Positions 54,415 to 64,000 of a DNA stretch of 64,000 nt are shown piece by piece; the stretch's first letter is position 1, and every line of letters starts with the position of its first letter. The position numbers and the translations under genes were made by a program. The stretch is taken from positions 4,302,720-4,366,719 of the forward strand of contig NC_135221.1 in assembly GCF_052324685.1 (NCBI RefSeq), read 5' to 3'. The DNA is from Brachyhypopomus gauderio. Taxonomy: Eukaryota > Chordata > Actinopteri > Gymnotiformes > Hypopomidae. The notes beneath the pieces were generated by a model. That model did no database searches. It saw nothing but the letters and a program-made list of their open reading frames with translations, and was not told where the DNA came from.

Positions 54415-55464
54415 TCAGGTACAGAAATGTTTCTGGCTTTAACCCCCTAATGTAGTTAGAAAAGACTGTACTTAATATTACTGTTTGCAAATTGCTTTTG
54501 GGTATGTAAGTATAACATCAATATAGACGAACTTTATATCGTTAAGACCGATGGATGTAAGTTAAGTTTTGGATAAACAGCTGTTGTGGCCTCTGACACA
54601 AATTGGCCAACCTCTCTGATCAATCTAAGTTCACAACTCGTCAACTACACCTTTCACAACTGGTGGAGTTGTTTGGGTCTTGATCCAATGATTGTGAAGT
54701 GTGTGAACATGCAATCAAGTCAGAAAGAAATCAATGTTTTTATAAATATTTTACCAAGAAAGCAAAATCCTGATGTAAGTAGATTAAGTACATCATTGTA
54801 AGTACAAATTTTGCGTAGTATAGGACGGGCTGCAGGAATCAGTCCAGGGAGGGGGGTTATGGGCCTAACAACCAGTGAGAATGGGGGGGTGGGGGGCTAA
54901 TAACCAGGGAGCTGAAGGTTGAAATGCCTGTCACTGTTGCTTTAGTTTGTACACACTTTCAAAAAAGTTTTGGTACGCTCAGCAAATGTCAGTTAAAATG
55001 ACCATTGCTAAAATAGATTTAGTATTATTAGAATATAGTATTAAAGTGGTATTACATCCATCCATCCATCCATCCATATTATATTATAAATAAAATATAT
55101 TCACCTGTAATTTGCTAGTCTGACTTTGGGTCAGTCTGACTTAATGAATGATTTATTTTCATAGTAAACAGTGTTTTAGTATTAACTGTGTAATAATATT
55201 TTGCTCAAGGTTTGGATGCATGTTAATTGTCCTCGTTTTGTTCTTATACAGATTGTCCCCTACTATGGCCTACTCTTTAGCTGCTTTGAGATGTGCAAAC
55301 AAATCTGTCTTTACCAAAATGGCTACATCGTCTCTCCACTGAGTTACAAGCCCAAACCCGGAGTAGACCAAAGCCTTGGCCCACACGAACTGCAGGAGTT
55401 CAAGCGCTACCTGGAAAACAGGAAGTTACAGACACAGAGTTCAGCTATGAGAAATCGGTGGTAA
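49976..55464 (+). CDS. slc25a43: mitochondrial carrier SLC25A43
   Basis: Five exons: 49976-50247, 51272-51513, 51993-52165, 53448-53582, 55252-55464, giving 344 aa against 341 in human. It is a three-repeat mitochondrial carrier of the inner membrane. The signature PxD/ExxK/R motif appears in each repeat as [17 protein letters not shown] and [13 protein letters not shown]25A43-specific stretches include [39 protein letters not shown] and GVDQSL near the C-terminus. The transported substrate is not firmly established for this orphan carrier. It lies directly upstream of slc25a5 in the same direction, as in human Xq24. Oddity: the exon 3 acceptor is embedded in a GT-rich microsatellite. Confidence 0.95.
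50675..50836. repeat. three tandem copies of a 52-55 bp unit in slc25a43 intron 1
   Basis: Copies at 50675-50729, 50730-50781 and 50782-50836 share CTGAGCGTCCAATCACAGGG, a CTTAGCAGACGGCCGCTTA block and an ATCAC block. Each copy carries a CAATCA (CCAAT-type) core. Confidence 0.9.
51625..51985. repeat. long degenerate GT/GC-rich microsatellite in slc25a43 intron 2
   Basis: About 360 bp of GTGTGCATGCATGTG-type alternating purine-pyrimidine sequence running to within about 8 bp of the exon 3 acceptor at 51992. It produces spurious long Cys/Val and His/Thr frames on the two strands. Alternating purine-pyrimidine runs of this kind favour Z-DNA. Confidence 0.95.
54378..54412. repeat. (CA)n microsatellite
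   Basis: About 17 CA units in slc25a43 intron 4. Confidence 0.95.
55059..55076. repeat. (CATC)n short tandem repeat
   Basis: Four and a half CATC units in slc25a43 intron 4. Confidence 0.85.
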
Positions 55465-55732
55465 ACAGGTGTCCCCTTAACTTCGAGGAGCCTTGGATTA
55501 GCGGGAATGCAGAGAAGAAGAAAAGAAGTACATACTTTGTGTACTTGTGGATTCTGATGAAGAATGTACTTTCACCCTTCTTAGTACACTGTGCACTTGG
55601 TATTCTTGGTTTGTGTGCACTTAATTCACACCTTGCCCCGTGGACCTGATTTATTTCTGAACTTTATTAAGTACGTCCACTAATGGGCCGTATTTGTCCC
55701 ATAGAGTGACTTCCACTGTATGGGTTGAGTTA

Positions 55733-55738
55733 AATAAA
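55733..55738 (+). terminator. slc25a43 polyadenylation signal
   Basis: AATAAA 270 bp past the stop codon, followed by TTTTG. Another AATAAA near 56229 could serve a longer form. Confidence 0.5.
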
Positions 55739-56475
55739 TTTTGTAAAACACTGAACACCAATAAGCACTAAAGGTGTTTAGTATCTGTGCCCAGGCTTGG
55801 TTGAGCACTGTCAGTATACTGTAAGCAGAATGCACTTTTTCCTGTGGCCTTGGTCAGAATAGATGGTGGTTTAGTTTTACGAGCAGCCCATCATCTTGCT
55901 GTTAAACGATTCAGTAATTAAGAAAGGTGGTTGCTTTTTCCTGCCGTTGTATATCAAATGCTGTGTGATATTTTGGGGATTGTGTACCTTTACATATGGT
56001 GCACAACCATTTTTACTGCAAAACCTAAAAAAAAATCTGACAGTGGTTCAAGTTTCAGACTATGCAGTTGCAATAATGTTATTTTTTTTACTTAACAGAT
56101 TTGGAGAAGGGAGTTCAGGGTGTTATCAGTGTCTTTGTTAAACAAATCATGATGTATACAGCTGCTTTTAGATTTTATTTTAAACATAAACCATGATTTA
56201 TGCACTAAAATAATTTTCTTATGTATAGTAAATAAATATTGTTTGTACAATATTGTGTTATATAATTTTCAGGTGCACAGGTTGCAATCATGATGACTGC
56301 AAACAGCAGAAATATTAAATTATTCCTCCCTCTGGTTCATAATATTGCCTTTTTAATTACCAGTTTTGTATGTCTCATGCTTTACTTATCTAAAATTGGA
56401 CCATGTTCTCTAGAGAATGCAAAGCATATGAGAGATTTCAATGGATTTTGCAACTAGATTATATGTATTGGCAGG

Positions 56476-56621
56476 GCCGGAGTGGGACATTTTTCAGCCC
56501 GGGAGTTTTATGACCAAATCCGGCCCAAAATTATTTTTCCCTCCCAATCGGCCCAAACTAGAGATTAACATGAACCGGCCCATCGGGAATCCTCCCGAAT
56601 CTCCCGATTAGCCACTCCGGC
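56476..56621. mobile_element. small MITE-like repeat with GCCGGAGTGG termini
   Basis: A 10-bp perfect terminal inverted repeat (GCCGGAGTGG at 56476 and its complement ending 56621) bounds about 146 bp rich in CGGCCCA and CCCGAATC. This resembles a dispersed teleost repeat. No ORF. Confidence 0.6.
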
Positions 56622-57159
56622 TTTGTGTATTGGGCTGCTTATACTTTATTGTTGAATCGTAGTTTTTGCAATGCTTTACATAAGTGATTGATTATTGCAT
56701 TGCAATTGATTATACATCTGACTTTCATTCTTAGCATGACTAATATCATAGCTGACATTATAAATTACAAAATTACATTTGAGTAAAAAAATTCAGTCAA
56801 TTTTGATTTAGATTCCCAAGGCATGAAGATTAGCCAGATAGCAATCAGATAATAGTCATTTATGTATGTGACACTACGTACAGTTTGATGTATTTTGGTA
56901 TATACCAAGTAAAAGTAAAATCATGTGCTAAATGCAGCAAATGTAAATTACATATAGCACTAGGTCTTGAGAAAGGTCATTTGGGTTTGACCAGGAAACA
57001 AAATAGAGGACATCTTTTGTCTTTCTCTTAAGGTCATAACTTTAAATGGATCGTTTTATCAGTATACATTATAGAATAATGAGTATTTTGACTATGTTTG
57101 AGATTTGATTACAAGTTTTTATTATCATTATTATTCTGTCATTTATAACCTGTCCAATG

Positions 57160-57442
57160 TCAGAGAATTATATCGGGATTAAACCTCTCTCTTCACGAGA
57201 CGTTCTATACTATGCCCCTCCTCTAGTTACGTCGATCGCGTGCCCCCCCCCCCCCCCCGTTCTTTCAATCGGCCAATCAAATCGCGGCGCTCCCGCTCGC
57301 GTTTCGTCTCGCGAACGCGAAGCGATTAAAAACCGCTCGCGACTTTTCCGTCGGCCATTTTGAGCCCGCCCGGCATTCCGCGCTCGTCTCGAGGCACCGT
57401 GGGGTCTCCGTCAGCCGCCGCACGAACACACCGACACCGACC
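57160..57442 (+). promoter_or_regulatory. slc25a5 CpG-island promoter
   Basis: A sharp switch to CpG-rich DNA that continues to about 57960. A CCAAT box at 57273-57277 (CGGCCAATCAAAT), a TCTCGCGA motif at about 57307, a TATA-like ATTAAAAA at about 57325 and a CGGCCATTTTG block at about 57352 are seen, with the ATG at 57443. A poly-C run lies at 57243-57258. Confidence 0.65.
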
Positions 57443-59393
57443 ATGAGCGACACCGCCATCTCCTTCGCCAAGGACTTCCTGGCCGGCGGCATCGCCGCCG
57501 CCATCTCCAAGACAGCCGTGGCGCCCATCGAGCGGGTGAAGCTGCTCCTTCAGGTGAGGGTTGAGCCCGTTTTGAGGGGGTTTTATCCGCCCGTTAGCTC
57601 GTTTGGCTAACGATGAAAGAGCCGTCCCGGATGTAGCCGCTTAGCTTAGCATCGCCGCGCGTGACCGTGGCCGGATTCACGGCGCCGGCCGCGCGGAGGT
57701 CCGGGGACTCGGCGCGGCGAGTTAACCGGGTTAGGTGGAGGAGACCCGGCCTGGCTAGACGTGACCTCCACACGCCGGGAGGACGCGGGCGTGTCGGGTG
57801 ACCGGCGGCCCGGTGAACGGGAGACCCGGCTGGCGGTTTTGACCTTTAGCCGGTTAGCACAAGGTCCGGTCGAAGTGAACCGAGCCCCGGCCACACGAGA
57901 GCCCGCCGCCGGGGGACACACGGATGTCTCGCCCGCTGCCGGCGTTTCGTTTTACTGACTCGACCAGTTTCGACGCGGCTGGTTTGACTTTGTCGGGTAG
58001 CTCGATTAGCTTAGCATGCGCACTGCTCATTTAATAACGTACCCTGATGATCAAATGAGCTCTTCTGCTTAGTCGGTTATCCGTGTTCGTTGAGTAAATG
58101 ATCAAATATCTGGTTTAATTCGTAATAACGGACCCATATACCGGTACACCGGACATGTAGCTGGCTGTGTTGCGGCCAAGGTCGTGAGAAGGGAGACGAG
58201 GTCTCGGGTTTTCCTCGTCAGTCGACCATTAGTGTCACTTGAAAATTAAGCCATCATGTACATTGCTGATCTGTCTGGCTTCTTTTATGCGTTTAGGATA
58301 CATTCAGGATCACAAGTGTCTGCTCTAATTGTTTTATGGCCATTGAGAGTTTAAATGGATACCTTGATTTAGATATTTCCACATCTGTATGTAGTCTAAT
58401 TTTACAATTGAATCTTTTCACAGGTGCAACACGCCAGCAAGCAAATCACAGCCGACAAGCATTACAAAGGTATCGTGGACTGTGTCGTCCGTATTCCCAA
58501 GGAGCAGGGCTTCCTATCATTCTGGAGAGGGAACTTGGCCAACGTCATCAGATACTTTCCCACTCAAGCCCTCAACTTTGCTTTCAAGGACAAGTACAAG
58601 AAGATTTTCCTTGATGGCGTGGACAAGCGCACCCAGTTCTGGAGGTACTTCGCCGGTAACTTGGCCTCCGGCGGTGCCGCTGGCGCCACCTCCCTGTGCT
58701 TCGTCTACCCCCTCGACTTCGCCAGGACCAGGCTGGCAGCTGACGTGGGTAAGGCTGGAGCCGAGCGAGAGTTCACTGGCTTGGGCAACTGCTTGGTGAA
58801 GATTTCCAAGTCCGATGGCATTAAGGGCCTCTATCAGGGCTTCAACGTGTCTGTGCAGGGCATCATCATCTACAGAGCTGCTTACTTTGGTATTTATGAC
58901 ACAGCTAAAGGTGAGTGTTTGTGATCTGGGGGGGGGGGGGGGGTGGTTGGTACAGTGTAGTTGTTTGGTGGTGGTTACATTTCCTTTGCTTCTGGTTTCT
59001 AGGTATGCTACCAGACCCCAAGAACACCCACATCGTAGTCAGCTGGATGATTGCTCAGACCGTGACGGCCGTTGCCGGTCTTGCTTCGTACCCCTTTGAC
59101 ACGGTTAGACGTCGCATGATGATGCAGTCTGGACGTAAAGGAGGTAACGTGGTGCTCTGAATAATTTTTTTTTTTAAGTTGTCCCTCACCCTTTTGAACC
59201 AAAAAAGAAATAACGTTTTTTTTCTTTCTTCGCAGCGGACATCATGTACTCTGGCACGATCGACTGTTGGCGGAAGATAGCGCGGGATGAGGGTGGGAAG
59301 GCCTTCTTCAAAGGAGCGTGGTCCAATGTTCTCCGAGGCATGGGTGGTGCCTTCGTGCTGGTTTTGTACGATGAGTTGAAGAAAGTCATCTAA
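57443..59393 (+). CDS. slc25a5: ADP/ATP translocase 2 (adenine nucleotide carrier)
   Basis: Four exons: 57443-57553, 58424-58910, 59003-59143, 59236-59393, giving 298 aa, the standard ANT length. It exchanges matrix ATP for cytosolic ADP across the inner mitochondrial membrane. The three carrier repeats show [21 protein letters not shown] and [19 protein letters not shown] is the diagnostic nucleotide-carrier signature and is intact. It starts [16 protein letters not shown], which fits ANT2/ANT3; linkage to slc25a43 favours ANT2. The coding sequence is GC-richer than its neighbours, as is usual for a highly expressed gene. Confidence 0.97.
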
Positions 59394-59643
59394 ATGTCTG
59401 TTGCTTGTCATGTTGTGGTTAGCTGTAACATAACTTGTACATTTGAAAGGACTCAAATTCCACCATATTTATAGGGACCAACTAGTATATCAGTACTAGT
59501 TGTACTGGGGAGTTGTTTTGTGCTTTTATTTGACCTCTGTTTTGAACCTCATCATGTCATTCCCAGAGCGAGAGAGGGGGGGGGGGAGAGAAGGCAGGTA
59601 CTAAAACCTGGCATTCAGGTGGTCTGTTAAGGTGTTGCACTTC

Positions 59644-59649
59644 AATAAA
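59644..59649 (+). terminator. slc25a5 polyadenylation signal
   Basis: AATAAA 250 bp past the stop, followed by GT-rich sequence (TTGTGCTGTTTTC) as expected for a downstream element. Confidence 0.75.
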
Positions 59650-59699
59650 GACCAACTGAACTTAAAATCCAGACTTGTGCTGTTTTCAAATTTGTATTG

Positions 59700-60660
59700 A
59701 CCTGCTTTTTTTTTCAGAACATTTTGAAAAAGCCTAGATTTAGATCTAGAGAAGCCGTCTCCAGACCTGACTGTGGTACACTTGTATTTGGTGGCTCACG
59801 AGTTAGTTCCCCCGAATGTGTGGATGCGATGTCATTTCATTGCCTGTAAATTCACACCCAGGCTGTGTTCCACTATTATATCTGGGCCCCTAGCCAAGTA
59901 CAGCTGTGACAGGCAAGTTTATCTTTTGCTCCTTATCGGTCATGTCAGGGGGTACTGATTTGTGTGGTGTAGGAAGAGCATCGCTGAAATTCCAGCTTCA
60001 GAACTAATTATAGAAGCTGACTATAACTATAACCCTATGCAGCTCCTTACACACATATTTACACTTTAAGAATCCATATTATTCTTTACTCATCACTAAG
60101 ATCAGATTATACATCTATTAAGCAGCAGACTGTCAGATGTTTCCTAATGGCCCAGATATAATTAAGTAATAGTAATAAACCGTTCTAAGGGTCTGTGCCT
60201 GACAAAGAAAAAATTATTGTTAGGTTATGTGGCCGAAATCACATCTAGCACCCCAATCTCTGAAAAGTTCAAGAAGTAATTTTTTTCTTGCACGTCAATA
60301 AAAAAATGAAGTTATGCTTACATTTTTCATTTAAGTTTATCAGTGACTAGAGAAACATCTGATAATATCTACGAATATGTCGGGATGCAATTATAACCTT
60401 CTGTCTAACATGAACGAAGAGGTCAAAATATAACGCTGTTGAGTTAAAAACATGATTCCTCATTAGCGTCACCGTGTAAAACTACATGAGGGCGGTGTGT
60501 TCATACAGCAGTATTCTCTACCTGGCGTTCACTGCATCCCTGTACTTAATCTCTAGCAATAAATATGCATTTTTAACAATCTTTCAACTATTCGTTATTG
60601 CTCAAAATGTATGCGATCTTTGCCCTCCAAACGATGATGTAGCCCCAGTATCGTTATCTC
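59700..60660. other. intergenic region between slc25a5 and the tandem array
   Basis: AT-rich noncoding sequence. No feature beyond short chance open frames. Confidence 0.5.
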
Positions 60661-60689
60661 AACGCTAATACGCTGCTCGTCGTTGATTT

Positions 60690-61000
60690 ATGGTATACGT
60701 GTAATTGGTGCCATCGTGTGGTAGTTATGTGAAACAGCATTTATGATATACGTGTAATTGGTGCCATCGTGTGGTAGTTATGTGACACAGCATTTATGGT
60801 ATTATACGTGTAATTGGTGCCATCGTGTGGTAGTTATGTGAAACAGCATTCATGATATTACGGTCTCTGGTATTATACGTGTAATTGGTGCCATCGTGTG
60901 GTAGTTATGTGAAACTGCATTCATGGTATTATACGTGTAATTGGTGCCATCGTGTGGTCGTTATGTGAAACTGCATTCATGGTATTATACGTGTAATTGA
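60690..61000. repeat. minisatellite, about six copies of a 53-71 bp unit
   Basis: The block TATACGTGTAATTGGTGCCA recurs at about 60694, 60747, 60803, 60874, 60930 and 60986. All but the last copy continue into TCGTGTGGTAGTTATGTGA (one has GGTCG). Most spacings are 53 or 56 bp; one copy has a 15-bp insertion (CGGTCTCTGGTATTA-like), giving 71. Confidence 0.95.
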
Positions 61001-61352
61001 CACACGACACATTTGCTATCGAATCAAAGCCCGCCCTATCCTCTAAAATATTACTATAAACTGATTCCACTGAAGGTAAGGTACAGTTGTGGAATTACGG
61101 TAAATTGCAAATAAATAAACAAAATACAACATTTTCTGTACTTATGTTTAAAATTAGATTTAATTAATCACAAATTAAAGGACACTTTATAAACTAAACA
61201 AGATACTCAATAATACATGATACTGTTGTCCACAAACTTTAAATAAGTTATGCATGCAATGTATGGATGTTATGATGATTATATTCAGGTATAACCAAAA
61301 AAGATTGTATGCTCTCTCTAGGAGCTGAGCTTTAAGCATTTAGACCCATGGT

Positions 61353-61690
61353 CTATGTTAGAGAACCAAAATATTTTCTTTGCTTATTCACAGCTACAAA
61401 TTCCTTGCAGATTGTCTTTTTATCCAACAAATCAAGCTTATTCTGATGGACATGACAGATAGCGACATGGTTAACTCTGTTTTGAATCAGTGTAGAGCGG
61501 AGCCACGTCTTGAGCCTGCGGACGCCACTAAAACTTCTCTCTCCCTCAGAGGATGAAACATGGACTACTAAAAGTACCCTGACCAGAGCTTCCACTTGAC
61601 CAAATAATCCATGTACCTCTGAAGGCAAAGCACAAATGATCTCTGCAGCTTCTGCACTGTTACTGTATTTTTGTACCAGTACTCTCCTAA
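61353..61690 (-). pseudogene. hAT transposase C-terminal fragment
   Basis: About 110 codons open on the minus strand end in a stop at 61353. Motifs SSSEGERSFSGVRRLKTW, RSTLIQNRVNHVAICHVH and KLDLL are those of the C-terminal dimerisation region of hAT-type (ZMYM1-like) transposases. The RNase H catalytic core and N-terminal zinc finger are absent and upstream sequence is unrelated, so this is a truncated relic. Confidence 0.75.
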
Positions 61691-62327
61691 TAAGATGATG
61701 CATAATATTTAAAATAATATAACAACATGTTTGATTATGTCCTGTGGTTTTATTTTTTTTTCTTTGGTGGCATGCTGAAATGAAATGACAGAAAATGTAT
61801 GTTAAGGTTTCCTGACTAGACAAGACTAACATTAATGTTGGACAGTAAGGCTGTGAGCCAAACAGCACACTCTGGAACATTACATACTGCACTACTGAAA
61901 GCACTTCAAACTATTTTGTCTTTTTATTTATTCGTTTGTTTATTTGTTTTATTTATTATATTTTATTTTTTACACATTCAGTGTAGTAGCAGTCTGCAGT
62001 TTGGGACGTGGCCAGAGAGTAATATAACTTTACGTTTCAGAGAGCTCGGGTCAGTGACGCTATGAGTGCGGGATATTTCTGAACAGGCATCTCAACACAA
62101 GCCTTAAGTAAGCGAAAGACCCAGAGAGCAACTGACAAGTTGCTAACAACAAACACTGCCAAAACGCACTTTTATAATAAAAGTTTTTTAAATAGTTTCC
62201 GCTTTTTCTGTGGTTTAATTTTTGGGTGAGACAAATCTACCTGTTTGTAATATTGGCTGCGACACGCCCCCCCTCCCGGTTTCTACGCCAATGTGTGTAA
62301 CAAGTTTCCCTCATGCACACAGTCCTC

Positions 62328-62546
62328 TATATATAGTTGCACATCTAAACTGACTAGAAGAACCAACCACAGTGAAACTAGGGAAGGTTCTCCTGGTTCA
62401 GTCAAACGAGGTGTCAGGTCTTCCGGATGTGGTTCTGACTCTAGTGGGCACACGCAACACACTCTTAACATCTACAGCTGATCATCTAAAGTTATGCGGA
62501 AGACTGAACTGTTTTACACTTTAACGAGAAAGAAGAAACATTCACA
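62328..62546 (+). promoter_or_regulatory. TATA box and 5' UTR of the PXA-domain gene
   Basis: CTATATATAG at about 62326-62335 lies about 215 bp upstream of the start codon at 62547. The intervening sequence would be the 5' UTR. Confidence 0.4.
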
Positions 62547-63693
62547 ATGAAGGCGATGTGGTGCTGCCTCGTTGTTCTCATATATCACATCTGGGTTTCA
62601 TCAGATCTGGTGGAGTGTTTGGTCCAGGCCAGCGTTTCTTTGCTGTGTTTTCTCGCCTTTTTTGCCCAGAGCAACAGAACCGACCGTGACACGGGCACCC
62701 AGACCGACACCGAGCTCTCTCCGCCGGTCCAGGTACGTCTCTTACTCACACCGGCATATGCGCCGTTGACTTCCAAACAAACGTTTAATATACCATAAAG
62801 TAACGCTTTATTTAAATTAACACACATTTAAGCATTAATGAAATAGCAGGTATTTTTTATATCCCGATGTTCAAACAACTGCAAAATATTTTTCCGTGGT
62901 TCGTCGGGGTTTTCTGATTACTGGATTGTATAAAGATTTTATTTAGTAAGAAATTCTATGTTGCATTATGAGCTTGTTATATACCCTTTACATATATTTT
63001 AACCCTGGATGTTCTTAGACAGGTGCAATAAAAGTGGAATTGGTTGAGAAATGCACAAACTAAACTCGTATTGTGTGTAGTCATTACAATACTTTCACAT
63101 GATTGACCTATGCCCTTTCTGTAGTAAACACATGTCATATGATGGTTCTGAAAGCTAAACACTAACAGTTTCATTGCTCTATTCTAACAGACAAATAAAA
63201 CCGCTCACATTCTCAGCAGAGATGAGCCTGATTCTTGTAAAGCGGCACAAGTACCATCACATAGGTTGCAATGCCCAATTGTCCATAAATCACTTCAAAA
63301 CAGTGAGTAATAACTTTGTTAGTAAATTTGGGTCGTTTGTAATAATGTTTTTTTTTTATCTGTGTCATTACATTTTATACATGAAAGTAAGCAATGATGC
63401 CCATTAATCGTTAATTTCTAATATGTTTGCAGTTATTTAGCCAACTAATGTGCCTGGAAATCACCTTGGTGTTTTGTAGTGTTCACGTGTGCCTACACAC
63501 ACCTGGTCCTGCCCTGGTACACCGTCCCAGAGCCCAGAGAGGACCAGCCCTTACATTCAGCTCTGCTAAGAGAGTTTGACTTCATTACGGACAGGATCGT
63601 GGGGAATTCTATGAACCTTGATGTGTCTGTCATTAGCATGGACTGCATTCGTATCTTCACTCAGCACCTACGCAATGTGAAACAGTCGGACGG
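62547..63693 (+). CDS. PXA-domain, sorting-nexin-like membrane protein (5' part)
   Basis: Three in-phase exons: 62547-62732, 63191-63302, 63480-63693; the gene continues past the window edge. The first 62 residues hold two short hydrophobic segments (about 5-17, WCCLVVLIYHIWV, and 25-40, LVQASVSLLCFLAFFA), which suits an N-terminal membrane anchor. Exon 2 ends with a single A that joins TG at the start of exon 3 to make M, giving SLQNMFTCAYTHLVLPWY. Exon 3 then reads VPEPREDQPLHSALLREFDF and CIRIFTQHLRNVKQSDG, the opening of a PXA domain as in SNX13/14/19/25, nearest SNX19 from memory. Such proteins act at the ER and endosomes. The PX domain is not in view, so the exact family is unsettled. 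Confidence 0.7.
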
Positions 63694-64000
63694 GTGAGCG
63701 TGTGTCTGCTGGCTTTGTCCTCTGTCGTGCAATGGGTGAAACCCCATAGAACTCAGACTGGCTCACGTGTCCCTTTCAATGTTTCCATCACAGCATTTCT
63801 TGTTTTCAGTGAATCCTTGAACTCATGTGATTCGCTGTCAAGTGCCATTGTTTTGAAAGTGACCCAACTTTAACACGTTGATGTAGTCACTATGATTAAA
63901 TGTAATTTATTCTTGCAGGCAGAGACTTCAGGTTGTTTAATTACCTTGTCCATTTCTAATTCACATAGAGAGCATTATTGTTTGTAAAATTGATATGTGC

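Overview
The window is vertebrate nuclear DNA from a teleost fish, probably an ostariophysan-like species, though that last point is only an impression. The evidence is multi-exon genes with GT-AG introns, dense CA/GT and AT microsatellites, and several interspersed repeats typical of teleosts. Six genes can be read exon by exon and a seventh starts near the right edge. I rebuilt exon boundaries by hand from reading frame, splice consensus and remembered family sequences. No alignment or database search was run.

Layout, left to right. At 1190-9102 (+) lie the last six coding exons of a VEGF receptor, best called kdrl (VEGFR-4). At 17224-19917 (+) is a complete three-exon cdx4 homeobox gene. 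At 22308-26002 (+) is a complete six-exon chic1. At 30004-37821 (-), convergent with chic1, is a complete LNX-family gene (RING plus four PDZ domains, about 689 aa). By position it corresponds to LNX3, and it is probably named lnx2b in zebrafish. A gene-poor interval of about 11 kb follows. At 49976-55464 (+) is a complete slc25a43, at 57443-59393 (+) a complete slc25a5 (ADP/ATP carrier), and from 62547 (+) the first three exons of a PXA-domain, sorting-nexin-like gene that runs off the window.

The left half (VEGFR, CDX, CHIC, LNX) is a ParaHox paralogon block. In human the X-linked copy keeps CDX4 and CHIC1, has lost the VEGFR, and has XIST where the LNX gene used to be. The right half (slc25a43-slc25a5) corresponds to human Xq24. 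The genes do not form one pathway: their proximity is inherited synteny. Within it are an endothelial receptor, a posterior patterning factor, a palmitoylated membrane protein, a RING/PDZ ubiquitin ligase and two mitochondrial carriers.

The most interesting points are the intact protein-coding counterpart of the XIST ancestor, its altered Numb-binding-type motif, a 45-codon cassette-like exon sandwiched between UG repeats, and a slc25a43 splice acceptor embedded in a GT-rich microsatellite. Mobile DNA is limited to small relics: MITE-like elements, one hAT transposase 3' fragment and short teleost repeats. No tRNA, rRNA or CRISPR was seen.
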